64,000 nt of DNA from Paradesertivirga superstes (lineage in GTDB: Bacteria > Bacteroidota > Bacteroidia > Sphingobacteriales > Sphingobacteriaceae): assembly GCF_037622515.1 (NCBI RefSeq), contig NZ_JBBJCN010000002.1, forward strand, positions 434,001 to 498,000, given 5' to 3'. Position numbers and translations under genes: made by a program. Of the stretch, positions 45,025 to 54,278 are shown piece after piece. The notes beneath the pieces are model-generated. The model searched no databases and had not been told where the DNA came from. It saw only the letters and a program-made list of their open reading frames with translations. Each line of letters opens with the position of its first letter. Positions within the stretch are counted from its first letter, which is position 1.

Positions 45025-45924
45025 TTAATTCCTTTTTCCGGAAAAACTGTTATTAATGCTGTTACTTAATGTCTTCGCAGACCAGTAACCACTTGCTATG
45101 ATTCTTCGTATGGTAAACAACGGATCATTTTCATCCCTGGATGTTGCTAGAATAAATGCTGATTTAAACCCTCTTTTCTTCAATTGCGGGATAGCTTCCT
45201 TATTCCATAGGCCAAAAGGATAAGCAAAGTATTCAATTTTTTTACCAGTTATTTCTTCAAGACGTTTAGTTGGCTTATCAATTTGAGTAAGCCAGTCCTC
45301 ATCCTGATATTTTTTAACATTTTTATGATCGTAGGTGTGGCTTCCAATTATATTACCTTCATCAGATAATTGTTTTATCTCCTCACTGTTCATATATTTC
45401 ACCTTACCCCTTCTTCCGATAGAAACAGTCATGATAAAGTATACGGCTTTAAAACCATACTTTTTCAGCTCGGGGGCAGCAATAGTAAACTGATCGAGGT
45501 CAGTATCATCAAAAGTAAACATGATCGGCTTAGATGGCAAGGGATCTCCATATACCAGGTAATTATAAACCTGATCTGGCAATACCGAATGATACCCGCT
45601 ATCGGCCAGCATTTTAACATGCGATTTAAACGTGCTTACAGGTATTATGTAATCTTTAGCGGTTTCAGAATCACCTGCACGCCAATCTCTAACCTGGTGA
45701 TAGCACAGAATCGGCACTTGTTTTCTGCTTAAAATAGTTGCTGCATCGGCAGGCTTTCTTTCTTTACCCGGTACATTTTCAGCGGAAACCGGGTCGTTTT
45801 CACGAACAGAATCTGTAGCTACACTATCATTGGCTTTTGTAACATTTTGGGCATTATTCGAGGAACAGGAAACTGATAATGCAACGACAGGAATAAGAAG
45901 GAGATGTAAAATAGGTTTTAGCAT
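45025..45924 (-). CDS. Polysaccharide deacetylase lipoprotein (NodB fold)
   Basis: The 299-residue product has a lipoprotein signal (LLIPVVALSVSC, lipid-attached Cys20), so it is membrane anchored on the periplasmic side. A Ser/Asp/Asn-rich linker precedes the NodB-fold domain. Visible parts are VPILCYHQVRDW, FTFDDTDLDQF with the catalytic Asp pair (the usual TFDDG reads FDDTD), the metal-binding SHTYDH, and a C-terminal YFAYPFGLWN. It likely removes N-acetyl groups from cell-wall or exopolysaccharide GlcNAc. Substrate is not evident. Confidence 0.85.
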   Translation of the reverse strand: MLKPILHLLLIPVVALSVSCSSNNAQNVTKANDSVATDSVRENDPVSAENVPGKERKPADAATILSRKQVPILCYHQVRDWRAGDSETAKDYIIPVSTFKSHVKMLADSGYHSVLPDQVYNYLVYGDPLPSKPIMFTFDDTDLDQFTIAAPELKKYGFKAVYFIMTVSIGRRGKVKYMNSEEIKQLSDEGNIIGSHTYDHKNVKKYQDEDWLTQIDKPTKRLEEITGKKIEYFAYPFGLWNKEAIPQLKKRGFKSAFILATSRDENDPLFTIRRIIASGYWSAKTLSNSINNSFSGKRN

Positions 45925-45975
45925 AATAATATTAAAATGTTTGTAAGCAACGTTTATTGTATGAACAGGAAATAA

Positions 45976-46815
45976 TTATTCTTTATCAGGCTCTGCCAAA
46001 ATATCATCCTGACTCTCAAGAATATATTCGGCAGAATATGCAACTTCTGCATCTCCAACATTTTTCCGCGGGAAATTAAACAGATAAGATGTAACTACAG
46101 GAACAATAAAAATTGCTACAGTAAATACAGAAACCATTAAGTCTAAACTTTCGCTATCAAGAAACTGCGCCAGTACCGAGCCTTCAGCATAATGAGTATA
46201 TAAAGACGCAAGTAATTTTAATCCTAAAACTCCAATTACAATAAATGCTATTGTTTCTAAAAAAGGAAACTTTTCCATCAGCTTAACAAATCCCTGGGTC
46301 ACAAACCTCATTGCCAGAATTCCAATAAAAACACCTATATAAATTAAAGGCATGTGATCTGTAAACGCTACTGCAGCAAAAACATTATCTATTGAGAATG
46401 CTAAATCCATTACTTCCACCAATGCAACAGTTGACCAGAAAGTTCCTATTACACCCACTGTTGAACGATAAATCCAGCTACGGTCCTTATCGATAACTTC
46501 ATCTTCATCGCTACTCTTTCCTTTAAAATAATCGAAAGCCAGCCAAAGGAGGTATAAACCGCCGAGAGGTTTAAGAAACCATATCTTAACCAGCCAGCTG
46601 GCTATTAACAAGCAAATCCCGCGAAACACGTATGCTCCAATAATTCCATATTTTAATGCCCTGTTCCTTTGCTCTTTAGGAAGATCAAGAACCATTGTAG
46701 CAAGCACGGCGGCGTTATCAACAGACAAAAGACTTTCAATAACTATCAAATTTAAAACAATAAGCAAACCTGCTTGAATGTCATCACCTAATATGGTATG
46801 TAAAAAATCCATCAT
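45976..46815 (-). CDS. TerC-family integral membrane protein
   Basis: The 279-residue protein has about seven hydrophobic helices and the TerC signatures SLLSVDNAAVLATMV near residue 30 and VEVMDLAFSIDNVFAAVAF near 130, each with the paired Asp-Asn proposed for metal passage. TerC proteins are linked to tellurite resistance and, in other bacteria, to manganese export. The C-terminal tail is acidic. It is probably a single-gene unit. An exact substrate cannot be assigned. Confidence 0.88.
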   Translation of the reverse strand: MMDFLHTILGDDIQAGLLIVLNLIVIESLLSVDNAAVLATMVLDLPKEQRNRALKYGIIGAYVFRGICLLIASWLVKIWFLKPLGGLYLLWLAFDYFKGKSSDEDEVIDKDRSWIYRSTVGVIGTFWSTVALVEVMDLAFSIDNVFAAVAFTDHMPLIYIGVFIGILAMRFVTQGFVKLMEKFPFLETIAFIVIGVLGLKLLASLYTHYAEGSVLAQFLDSESLDLMVSVFTVAIFIVPVVTSYLFNFPRKNVGDAEVAYSAEYILESQDDILAEPDKE

Positions 46816-47067
46816 ATCACCTGTCTAATAAAATGCCAGCTTTAAATTTTCGCAAAGATGAGGGTTTTATATTATTAAACTATACTTTTTATAAGATTAA
46901 CCTGTCAATTCAGGGAATTTATTTACGAAAAGCACATTGACTTTTTTTAAAAACTATGATGTTGAGAATGAATCCGTTTTTTGTAAATCACCTGTAAGCC
47001 CTTTCTGGTAGATTTAATCCAAAACGCCAAAATGGATTCATTAAAAAATTCAAACAGGAAGCAGTGA

Positions 47068-47388
47068 TTAATAATTTGTAATTGCATTAGAAGTATCTTC
47101 CTGATAGAAACTGACCTTGTTTTTTAAAGAAGAGATTTCTTCCTCCATATGTTCCAATCGTGACAGGAGATAAATAATCACTTCAATTCCAGCGATATTA
47201 ATGTCCAGATCCTGAGATAAACGAATAATTTTTTCTAATTGCGCCAGTTGAGCTTTTTCAATAAACTTCTGGTTTTCATGCGCCACCAGTTGCACCAGGC
47301 CTGCTTCTTCAAGTGATCCTATAAATGAGTATTCGATATGATGAAACTCGCAAAAATCATTCGCTGCGATTAAATCTCCGGTTGTCAT
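47068..47388 (-). CDS. cbpM: Chaperone modulator CbpM
   Basis: CbpM binds the J-domain of CbpA and blocks its co-chaperone activity. The 106-residue protein has a MerR-like N-terminal helix set (FCEFHHIEYSFIGSLEEAGLV) and a helical C-terminus (LSRLEHMEEEISSLKNKV), matching CbpM. Its start is eight bases after the cbpA stop, so both genes are made together. Confidence 0.88.
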   Translation of the reverse strand: MTTGDLIAANDFCEFHHIEYSFIGSLEEAGLVQLVAHENQKFIEKAQLAQLEKIIRLSQDLDINIAGIEVIIYLLSRLEHMEEEISSLKNKVSFYQEDTSNAITNY

Positions 47389-47396
47389 ATCTGATA

Positions 47397-48302
47397 TTAT
47401 TTAAGTTGAGACAATTCTTTAAATAACTCCCTTTGTTTATCGGTTAAATTCTGCGGAATCTGAATTTCATAGGTTAGATAGAGATCTCCGGATTCATTTT
47501 CTTTTTTGTAAACAGGAAATCCCTTTCCTTTCAATTTAACCTTAGTACCATTCTGGGTTTCGGGCTTAACCTTAAGCTTTACCAGACCGCTCAATGTGTC
47601 TACGGTAATTTCACCCCCCAAAACAGCGGTAAATAAATCAAGTTTAATAGTAGCATACAGATCCTTTCCATCTCGTTTGAACCTTGGATCCGGGGTAATT
47701 ATAAATTTTATCAGCAAATCACCCGCTGGACCACCATTTACACCGGCACCTCCATGGCCAGGAATCTTAATGGTTTGTCCGTTTTCAATTCCGGCAGGAA
47801 TCGTAATGCGGATGTTTTTCCCATCTACTGTAACTGTTTGTTTATGAGTTGTACTGGCTTCCTGTAAACTTAAATGAAGTTCGGCATTGTAGTCCTGCCC
47901 ACGAAATTTCACCTGCCTGCCCTGGCCAGAGGCCGATCTGCCCATATTTCCAAACATAGATTCAAAGAAGTCAGAGAAATCGCCGCCCCCCCCAAATGAT
48001 TCAAACCCGGTTCCGCTTCCGCCATAGCTTCCCTGCGGTCTTCCCCCCTGCCTTTCTGCCGCTTCGTAAGCTTCAGCTTGCTGCCAGTTTTCACCGTATT
48101 TGTCGTACTTTTTTCTCTTTTCAATATCACCTAAAACTTCGTTTGCCTCATTTATTTCCTGAAACTTCTTTTTGGCCCCTGCATCATTCGGGTTAAGATC
48201 GGGATGGTATTTCCTGGCCAGCTTTCGATAAGCATTTTTGATATCTTTTTCGGACGCAGATTTCCCGACACCCAAAATTTTATAGTAATCAATGTAAGCC
48301 AT
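47397..48302 (-). CDS. cbpA: DnaJ-type co-chaperone CbpA
   Basis: CbpA stimulates DnaK. The 301-residue protein (ATG at 48302, MAYIDYYKILGV) has the J domain with HPD in RKYHPDLNPND, a Gly/Ser-rich linker (GSYGGSGTGFESFGGGGDFS) with SDFFESMFGN, and two C-terminal substrate-binding domains (LHLSLQEASTTHKQTVTV and KLKGKGFPVYKKENESGDLY). It lacks the Cys-rich zinc finger of DnaJ, which defines CbpA. A start eight codons upstream is TTG and was rejected. Confidence 0.92.
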   Translation of the reverse strand: MAYIDYYKILGVGKSASEKDIKNAYRKLARKYHPDLNPNDAGAKKKFQEINEANEVLGDIEKRKKYDKYGENWQQAEAYEAAERQGGRPQGSYGGSGTGFESFGGGGDFSDFFESMFGNMGRSASGQGRQVKFRGQDYNAELHLSLQEASTTHKQTVTVDGKNIRITIPAGIENGQTIKIPGHGGAGVNGGPAGDLLIKFIITPDPRFKRDGKDLYATIKLDLFTAVLGGEITVDTLSGLVKLKVKPETQNGTKVKLKGKGFPVYKKENESGDLYLTYEIQIPQNLTDKQRELFKELSQLK

Positions 48303-48462
48303 AGTAATTGGTTTATTTTTAAACAAAACTTATGGGCATACAGTTCCGGAAAAAGATTTCTTTTTTTAAGGGGGATCAACTGTGTTATAATAAAGAAGCA
48401 CCCATGATATGGCTTACTTCAAGTATTAACTATTAATAATATATTTATCGAAATTTAACCCT

Positions 48463-49164
48463 ATGAAAAAACCTTATTTACTTCTGCTATTATTTTTAAT
48501 CTCATCGATTAGCTGTTTCGCTCAGGCTATTGTCAACCCTTATGTCGAAACAGTAGACGACCGCGCCTGCTACATCAGTAAAATTGAAATCACTGATAAA
48601 TTTACAATTGTAAGTTTTGAGCATAAAAACAACAACGGCTGGGTAAGAGTAAGTGACAAAATTTATATAGAAACACCTGACCATACCAGGTATGAGTATG
48701 TAAAATCGGAAGGTATACCAGTTTCTCCAGAAAAATACACGTTCAAAGAGGGCGAAGAAAGTTTAAAATTTAAAGTTTATTTCAAGGCATTACCCAAAAG
48801 AGTAAAAACTGTCAATATTATTGAAAAAGAAGGTGATAGATTTTCTTTCAATTTTTATGGAGTAAGTTTTGAAAAATCAAGAACTTCTGATGTTCAGCGT
48901 TCGCATACGCCTGTTGCTGAACAGCCTATCGCTAATTCAGATTTTCCATCAGCAATGTTTAAATCATTAGGACCAATATACAGTACCTTGGTTAAGTCGA
49001 TGCTTAATTCTTCATTAGAATATTATAATGAGCCCGGTAAATTAACGGAACTGGCCAAAATTAATAAAACCTATTTTGAAGCATTAAGGAAAGAGGGCTT
49101 TACCAGGAAAGAGGCATTGAAAATTATGTTATCCAGTCCTTTATCTAAAGGATTAGGAAAATAA
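48463..49164 (+). CDS. Secreted protein of unknown function
   Basis: The 233-residue product starts with a Sec signal peptide (KKPYLLLLLFLISSISC, then FAQA; cleavage likely after Gln or Ala near 22). The first half is beta-rich (IEITDKFTIVSFEHKNNNG and RYEYVKSEGIPVSPEKYTFK), while residues 165-230 form charged helices (YSTLVKSMLNSSLEYYNEPG). I recognise no family or catalytic motif. It is separated by a terminator-like stem from the ATPase gene. Confidence 0.7.
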   Translation: MKKPYLLLLLFLISSISCFAQAIVNPYVETVDDRACYISKIEITDKFTIVSFEHKNNNGWVRVSDKIYIETPDHTRYEYVKSEGIPVSPEKYTFKEGEESLKFKVYFKALPKRVKTVNIIEKEGDRFSFNFYGVSFEKSRTSDVQRSHTPVAEQPIANSDFPSAMFKSLGPIYSTLVKSMLNSSLEYYNEPGKLTELAKINKTYFEALRKEGFTRKEALKIMLSSPLSKGLGK

Positions 49165-49171
49165 CCTGAAT

Positions 49172-49206
49172 AAATGCATATTAAAAGGATTTGTTAATAT
49201 GCATTT
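49172..49206 (+). terminator. Stem-loop downstream of the secreted protein gene
   Basis: A long AT-rich stem with arms at 49172-49184 and 49194-49206 (ATGCATATTAA core) is followed by TATATTTCTTTTT, a plausible but imperfect terminator. Confidence 0.6.
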
Positions 49207-49361
49207 ATATTTCTTTTTGCAGACAACGTTATTTTGTTTCCTTAAAAGGCCATATAACCAAAATCGCAGATGTTCCACTGTTAATACAGTGATCGCCAAC
49301 AAAAAATTGAAATGATAATTAGCATGTTTCGCTATATTCGTACCGATTAGAATATTTAATC

Positions 49362-50096
49362 ATGCCTTTCTTATCAGCTATTACCCTTCTCCCTGTCGCG
49401 ATAGATTCTTATCCATTTAATATTCCCGGCTTCAAAAGAGGAATTAAAATGAGGTTAAAAAATAATGTATCGTTTTTTGTGGGTGAGAATGGCTCCGGAA
49501 AGTCAACATTGCTGGAGGGCATAGCTGAAAAATGCGGATTTAATCTGAGGGGCGGTAATAAAAACCATAACCTGAATACTGGGTATAATTTTTCCGGTTA
49601 CGAATCTCAATTGGCCAAAAGTGTGACTTTAGGCTGGACACCGAAAAAAATCTCAGGAGGTTTTTTTATGCGTGCAGAAAGCTTTTATAATTTTGCCAGC
49701 TTTATAGATGAACTGGCATCAGAGGACAGTAGAATTTTAGATGCTTACGGTGGAAAATCGTTACATCAGCAATCTCATGGAGAATCATTCTTAAGCTTGT
49801 TTAAGAATCAATTTGAGACCGGTATCTATCTTCTTGACGAGCCTGAAGCTGCCCTTTCTCCGGCAAGGATTCTTGCGTTTATGACTATAATATCTGAACT
49901 GGAAAAATCCGGACGGGCGCAATTTATTATTGCCACCCATTCGCCGATGTTGCTATGTTATCCTGATGCAACTATTTATCAATTTGATGAGGATGGTATC
50001 AGGGAAACTACCTGTGAAGCTACCGAACATTTCCAATTGACCAAAACATTTCTGGAGAACCCGGCCGTGTATTTAAGGCATTTATTTGAGGATTAA
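49362..50096 (+). CDS. ABC-type ATPase, AAA_21/COG3910-like
   Basis: The 244-residue protein is a stand-alone ABC-fold ATPase. Motifs are Walker A FFVGENGSGKSTLLEG near residue 40, a degenerate signature loop HQQSHGESFLSLF near 145, Walker B GIYLLDEPEAALSP near 160, and the H-loop IIATHSPMLL near 190. There is no membrane domain. Similar small cytosolic ATPases (COG3910) are of unknown function; some act with nucleases in defence, but no partner gene is clear here. TATATTCG at 49333-49340 is a possible -7 element. Confidence 0.75.
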   Translation: MPFLSAITLLPVAIDSYPFNIPGFKRGIKMRLKNNVSFFVGENGSGKSTLLEGIAEKCGFNLRGGNKNHNLNTGYNFSGYESQLAKSVTLGWTPKKISGGFFMRAESFYNFASFIDELASEDSRILDAYGGKSLHQQSHGESFLSLFKNQFETGIYLLDEPEAALSPARILAFMTIISELEKSGRAQFIIATHSPMLLCYPDATIYQFDEDGIRETTCEATEHFQLTKTFLENPAVYLRHLFED

Positions 50097-50178
50097 CACC
50101 TCTATCAAATAGCATTGTTATGAAGAAAATAAGTCAGCTTTATTTAAAACATTTTCAGAATAGAAATGTGTTTATTTT

Positions 50179-50403
50179 ATGAGCTCAGCCTTTGTCCGTG
50201 AAAGCGATGAACAGCGCTTAAATGAGGTAGCACCTACTTTAAGTGCATTGCAAATGTATTTACGCCGTGAAAATGGTGGTATGACCATACGGGAAATAAA
50301 AAGTTATTATAGTAAAGTGCATGGCAGGGAAATCCACGAAATGAGTGACGGTTTAAGTTATGCTAAGGACGATGAAAGTAAGTGGTATATTATTCCCGAT
50401 TAA
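50179..50403 (+). CDS. Small conserved-looking protein of unknown function
   Basis: The 74-residue product is soluble and has a compact sequence: SSAFVRESDEQRLNEVAPTL and then LSALQMYLRRENGG at the N-terminus, and EMSDGLSYAKDDESKWYIIP at the C-terminus. The pattern (acidic first half, aromatic and charged C-terminus) resembles short Bacteroidota hypothetical proteins seen next to other accessory genes; I recognise no function. Reading beyond the TAA stop in the same frame gives 21 further sense codons before a TAG, so it may have been longer once. Confidence 0.6.
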   Translation: MSSAFVRESDEQRLNEVAPTLSALQMYLRRENGGMTIREIKSYYSKVHGREIHEMSDGLSYAKDDESKWYIIPD

Positions 50404-50759
50404 TCTGACTCTGAGACTCAAGTTGCCGATGTATTTAAGACATCTGAAGAAATGCTTATAGAGGCTTTATAGGGCAAGGAAAACATTGAAGGAACTTTTG
50501 TTAAACCAAATACCCGCTGAAATTTTCTCCTACCATAAAAAACAATGGAGGTCTTACCAACATAGTTGATTTTATTTGATTTTGCAGCCATTTCTTTTAT
50601 GCATCAGCGACTTCCCTCTTTTATACCCGGTTTTGTCTTTTTTGATTTAAGAGCGCTACGCTGAAACTCTTAAAGCGAAGGAAATTCTTTCGGAGTGATA
50701 TGTAGTTAAAATTTGTTAAAGTGAATCCGGTTAACTCATTCCTTCTTAGCTTAGTAAAA
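50404..50759. other. Non-coding stretch with possible gene remnant
   Basis: No complete gene is seen. In the frame of the upstream small gene the first 63 bases read SDSETQVADVFKTSEEMLIE, then TAG, then a short second segment up to TGA near 50520. The rest is AT-rich with no repeats or clear promoter. Confidence 0.45.
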
Positions 50760-51512
50760 ATGAAAGAGAACCATTTATTTAGTAATGTAATTGTGTTATG
50801 CATGCTTTTTAGCTGCGTGAGTACATTTGCTCAAAATGGTAAGACTCTTCAGGGTGTTGTGTTAAAAAAAGGCAGTACGGTTAGAATTTCCAAGGCAAAT
50901 ATATTCAATAAGAGGGGAAATTATAGTGTTCTTACTGATAATTTGGGTTTATTCTCAATCCTTGTCATTCCAGGCGACACGCTTGAGATTAGCCATCCGG
51001 AATATTTAAAGCAGCAACTCGTTGTTAGCACTTTCTCTGATATGATCATATACCTCCAGATAGGTCATGTATTAAAGGAAGTAATAATAAAAGGCGAATC
51101 ACCAACAGAACGGCTGGCTGAAGCAGAGAAATCATTTAAAAAAAAAGGTATTTATTACAAAGGCAGGCCGCCCCTTAAATTATTATCTCCATTTGGAGGC
51201 AGCCCTATAACCTTCTTTTACGAGCTTTTTAGTAAAGACGGGAGAAGGGCAAGACGATTTGGCCAGTTCGCTCAATCCGAAACCGATTATTATGAGGTAG
51301 CTTCACGCTTTAATGATTATAACATTAAAAGAGTAACCGCGATTAGAGATGAAGAATTACCAGATTTTAAAGTGGCCTTCTGGCCGTCAGTAGAGCAAGT
51401 AAGAGCCTGGAATGACTTTGACCTTTTGCATTATATAAAAACATCCTTTGTCAAGTTCCGGTCTCCATCCCACCCCATGGATAGTTTGAAAAGGGTGCTT
51501 CCGGAGCCCTGA
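50760..51512 (+). CDS. Secreted protein with carboxypeptidase-like regulatory fold
   Basis: The 250-residue product (ATG 50760, KENHLFSNVIVLCMLF) has a signal peptide ending CVSTFAQ and then a CarboxypepD_reg-like domain: LQGVVLKKGSTVRISKANI, YSVLTDNLGLFSILVIPGDT and LEISHPEYLKQQLVV. This beta-sandwich is common in Bacteroidota envelope proteins and TonB-receptor N-termini. The C-terminal third (FFYELFSKDGRRARRF) is helical and charged. A longer GTG start at 50721 is possible but adds residues before the signal peptide. No function assigned. Confidence 0.75.
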   Translation: MKENHLFSNVIVLCMLFSCVSTFAQNGKTLQGVVLKKGSTVRISKANIFNKRGNYSVLTDNLGLFSILVIPGDTLEISHPEYLKQQLVVSTFSDMIIYLQIGHVLKEVIIKGESPTERLAEAEKSFKKKGIYYKGRPPLKLLSPFGGSPITFFYELFSKDGRRARRFGQFAQSETDYYEVASRFNDYNIKRVTAIRDEELPDFKVAFWPSVEQVRAWNDFDLLHYIKTSFVKFRSPSHPMDSLKRVLPEP

Positions 51513-51679
51513 AATGGTTTGAGACATTGTCCGAATTTTTTAAACCAAAAGAAGAAAATTTACGGCTTTCCCAGCATTTCGCAAATACTGCGAGGCTTTA
51601 ACGATTTTTTTTAGAATTTTGCTTCCGGAGTTTTAGAAACTTATCTGAACAAGGTCTTTAAACGTAAAAAATTCTTAGT

Positions 51680-51931
51680 ATGAATAGTGATGAAAGAAAA
51701 TCAAAAGCTGAGCATTTATTTGAGGCAACTCTACTTTCAGCTATCTGTAAAAAACTAATAGAAATAGGGGAAATTGAGACAGAGAATGAATTTCTTGACA
51801 GTTATCCTAAAGATCGTCTCGCGGATGTTCATAACAATGAAACAGGTGCTTATTACCTGATGACCGGAGAAACTCCTGTAAAGCTGGTTGAATATAACCT
51901 TGTCAGTTTTGAGGTGTTCCCGGTGTTATGA
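51680..51931 (+). CDS. Small uncharacterised protein
   Basis: The 83-residue protein is acidic and probably soluble: an N-terminal helix (SDERKSKAEHLFEATLLSAI) followed by ENEFLDSYPKDRLADVHN and a C-terminal VEYNLVSFEVFPVL. No motif or family is recognised. It lies alone in the accessory region, with low-information sequence upstream (51513-51679). Confidence 0.5.
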   Translation: MNSDERKSKAEHLFEATLLSAICKKLIEIGEIETENEFLDSYPKDRLADVHNNETGAYYLMTGETPVKLVEYNLVSFEVFPVL

Positions 51932-51981
51932 AGCTCGTTGCCAGAATACGTCAGCAAAGGCATTTGGATTAACAATTCATA

Positions 51982-53025
51982 TTAAAACCCTTTCCTCGCT
52001 ACAGAAATATCACCTGCAACTACCCTACCCTTCTTTCCCTTCTTCTTAGGGTATTTTTTAAGATCTATAACTCGAACTGAAAAATCGGCGTCAGACACTT
52101 TTTCTATATTAGCATCGAGCACAAAAATTTTATTTTTAAAAAAGTCCAGATTAACCGGACTGTTATAATTCCATATGTCTGTACGTAGTATATTCGCGGA
52201 AGCCCAGCTATTACTGCTGTTGAGAATATGAACTTTCCGGGAATCACCTCCTTCAGAAAGAGCCAACAAATAGTTGGTAGTAAAATGTATGCTGTTAATA
52301 TCATCAAATCCCTCTTCAACAAACACCCTCGATATCGAATTATTATTAGTTAAATCAATCTTTAAAATGTCGCTGTTCACTGCCACCAGTAAATAACCAT
52401 TCTTATGGTATGTCAGCGGTTTGTTTTGGTTGTTTTGACTGTTTAACCGTTTATCAGTTAATAAAATGGAAGTAACACCATTTGGGCTTACTTTATATAT
52501 AACCGGACAGAATGCATCTGTAATGTAAACTATTCCTTCATTATCAATTACTAAATCGGTGATATAATGGGGTCCGGAATATAATTTATCAAGTTCGTAG
52601 GTCGACACAATTGTTTTATCCAGCAAATTAATCTTGATAAGTTTTATATCCTTCCCGAATGCAGGATCTCCTTTTGATGTCAGGGTAGAGTTACCCGTTA
52701 GTACATACAGAAAATTATCCCTCACCTTTAAACCTGTTGCACCGATTAGTTTATCATCTTTTAAAAACAATTTGTATCTGCCCTCGCTGTCGATATAACC
52801 CAGCTGACCTTCTTTCATTGAACTAACGACAAAGCATTTTTGAGGAGGATAGTAAGCCAGCGCCTGGGCATCCAGGTTAACATCAAAATAATTGATGGTA
52901 TAATTTTGCGCTTTAACTTGTTTTTCAGTAAACAGGGTCAGAGCCAAAATCAGAGCTAAACTAAAAACTCTTGCAGATAAATTAACGTGACCAGGTTGTT
53001 CAGAAATATTTGAGATGGTTTTCAT
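51982..53025 (-). CDS. Secreted beta-propeller (NHL/SMP-30-like) protein
   Basis: The 347-residue product has a signal peptide (SLALILALTLFTEKQVKAQN) and then repeated propeller blades. Examples are CFVVSSMKEGQLGYIDSEG, KVRDNFLYVLTGNSTL, HYITDLVIDNEGIVYITDAF and VYKVSP-type NGVTSILLTDKR. Spacing of about 45 residues suggests five to six blades. No catalytic residues of gluconolactonases are evident, so it is called only by fold. A -7 element at 53052-53059 could drive it. Confidence 0.72.
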   Translation of the reverse strand: MKTISNISEQPGHVNLSARVFSLALILALTLFTEKQVKAQNYTINYFDVNLDAQALAYYPPQKCFVVSSMKEGQLGYIDSEGRYKLFLKDDKLIGATGLKVRDNFLYVLTGNSTLTSKGDPAFGKDIKLIKINLLDKTIVSTYELDKLYSGPHYITDLVIDNEGIVYITDAFCPVIYKVSPNGVTSILLTDKRLNSQNNQNKPLTYHKNGYLLVAVNSDILKIDLTNNNSISRVFVEEGFDDINSIHFTTNYLLALSEGGDSRKVHILNSSNSWASANILRTDIWNYNSPVNLDFFKNKIFVLDANIEKVSDADFSVRVIDLKKYPKKKGKKGRVVAGDISVARKGF

Positions 53026-53051
53026 GACATGTTGATTGATACGTTACAAGA

Positions 53052-53059
53052 CAAAAGTA
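53052..53059 (-). promoter_or_regulatory. -7 element of the propeller protein gene
   Basis: CAAAAGTA on the plus strand reads TACTTTTG on the minus strand, an exact TAnnTTTG. Predicted leader is about 22 nt. No clear -33 TTG. Confidence 0.45.
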
Positions 53060-53144
53060 ACTGATTATCAAAGAAATGTTGCTAATATTCATATAAAAAA
53101 CCACACCTGGTATGAAAGCGATACGAAGACTTGTCCGCAACTTT

Positions 53145-53507
53145 CTAGCTGCGCAAAATCTTCACCATCTTCCTGCCCTTCGCCAGCTCATCCACCAACT
53201 TATCCAAATACCTCGCCTGCTGTGTCAAAGTATTCTCGATCTCCTCCACACGATACCCGCAGATTACTCCTGTGATGAGGTGGGCATTGGGGTTTAGCGT
53301 AGCGAGTTTGAAGAATGCTTCAAAAGTTACATTTTCTTTTATTAGTTCCTGCAGCTTCTTACTATCGAAACTTGTTAGCCACTCTATGACCTGATGTAAT
53401 TCTTCTTTTGTTCTGCCTTTCTTCTCCACTTTTGCGAGATACAAAGGATAGACAGAGGCGAAGGTCATTTTTGCTATACGCTGATTATGGATGTCAGAAG
53501 TAATCAT
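53145..53507 (-). CDS. DUF2200 family protein
   Basis: The 120-residue protein matches DUF2200 by pattern: RIAKMTFASVYPLYLAKVEK at the N-terminus, GRTKEELHQVIEWLTSFD, then LNPNAHLITGVICGYRVEEI and a C-terminal RYLDKLVDELAKGRKMVKIL. It is soluble and has no obvious catalytic motif. The function of the family is unknown. The gene carries its ATG at 53507. The 164-bp stretch between it and the next minus gene (53508-53670) contains a GC-rich segment near 53555-53640 without a gene. Confidence 0.85.
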   Translation of the reverse strand: MITSDIHNQRIAKMTFASVYPLYLAKVEKKGRTKEELHQVIEWLTSFDSKKLQELIKENVTFEAFFKLATLNPNAHLITGVICGYRVEEIENTLTQQARYLDKLVDELAKGRKMVKILRS

Positions 53508-53670
53508 ATTTATATGGTTCTAATTTTTCATAATTATGATAAGTCAAAAGTCTTGATGGTCAGTCGCCGACGCCCTCCTTCCCGGCGAACCGAGTTGCGT
53601 GTTAGTTCCAAAAGCCATCAATACGCTACGTCTGCTCCTCCACAATGAGACTATTACAAACTTCACAAGT

Positions 53671-54039
53671 TTACTTGCCCGTAGGTAATCCAGAGATAAT
53701 CACGGCGGCCACACCTACAATTCCGGCACTGCCTATAACAGCCATATAGTTATTAAGACGCCCGTTTCTGGTTTTATTATACGCCCCCTTTCTGAATTCT
53801 TTCACATAAGTAGAATCGCTTAAGATCATGGTATAATCAGACTTGGTTTTAAACGGCTTAAAATAATCGGAAGCAGAATTTCTCTTATCTCTTAGAAATT
53901 TAATATAATCTACTTTGTCTAATTTAAAAAACCTAACATCATACCTCGCCTGGCGAATTAAGGATCTGCCGTCATTCGTTTGAGCGGCCAATTGAGAAAT
54001 TGTACAAAAGAAAAGAAGGAACGCAGCTAACTTTATCAT
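53671..54039 (-). CDS. Small secreted or membrane protein of unknown function
   Basis: The 122-residue product has an N-terminal signal-like helix (KLAAFLLFFCTISQLAAQ, with likely cleavage after AAQ) and a C-terminal hydrophobic segment (YMAVIGSAGIVGVAAVIISG) that could anchor it. The middle is basic and Asp/Lys rich (VRFFKLDKVDYIKFLRDKRN). I see no known domain. No promoter is obvious upstream (54040-54278 holds AT-rich sequence with no gene). Confidence 0.6.
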   Translation of the reverse strand: MIKLAAFLLFFCTISQLAAQTNDGRSLIRQARYDVRFFKLDKVDYIKFLRDKRNSASDYFKPFKTKSDYTMILSDSTYVKEFRKGAYNKTRNGRLNNYMAVIGSAGIVGVAAVIISGLPTGK

Positions 54040-54278
54040 ATTTCTTGTAATCCCGGTTAGTAAATCTACATTTATCTTTCTAAGTATTAAAACACTTACA
54101 AGCTATCCCTTCTCTCTTTTACCTAGGTATGAGAGTTTCTTCTGCATTGTGCCAATTTTAAACTTAAATATACTTCCCAATATGCTAAGGACAAGTCAAG
54201 GGGTATTAAGATAAAAAAGGAAGAACCTGTTTAATTATCCGTTCAATTTTATTGGTTGAAACACCAACAAAGGAATAA

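Noticed and set aside
50621..50803. 60-residue minus-strand open frame
   Set aside because: It overlaps the start of the secreted carboxypeptidase-like gene and looks like a shadow of AT-rich sequence.
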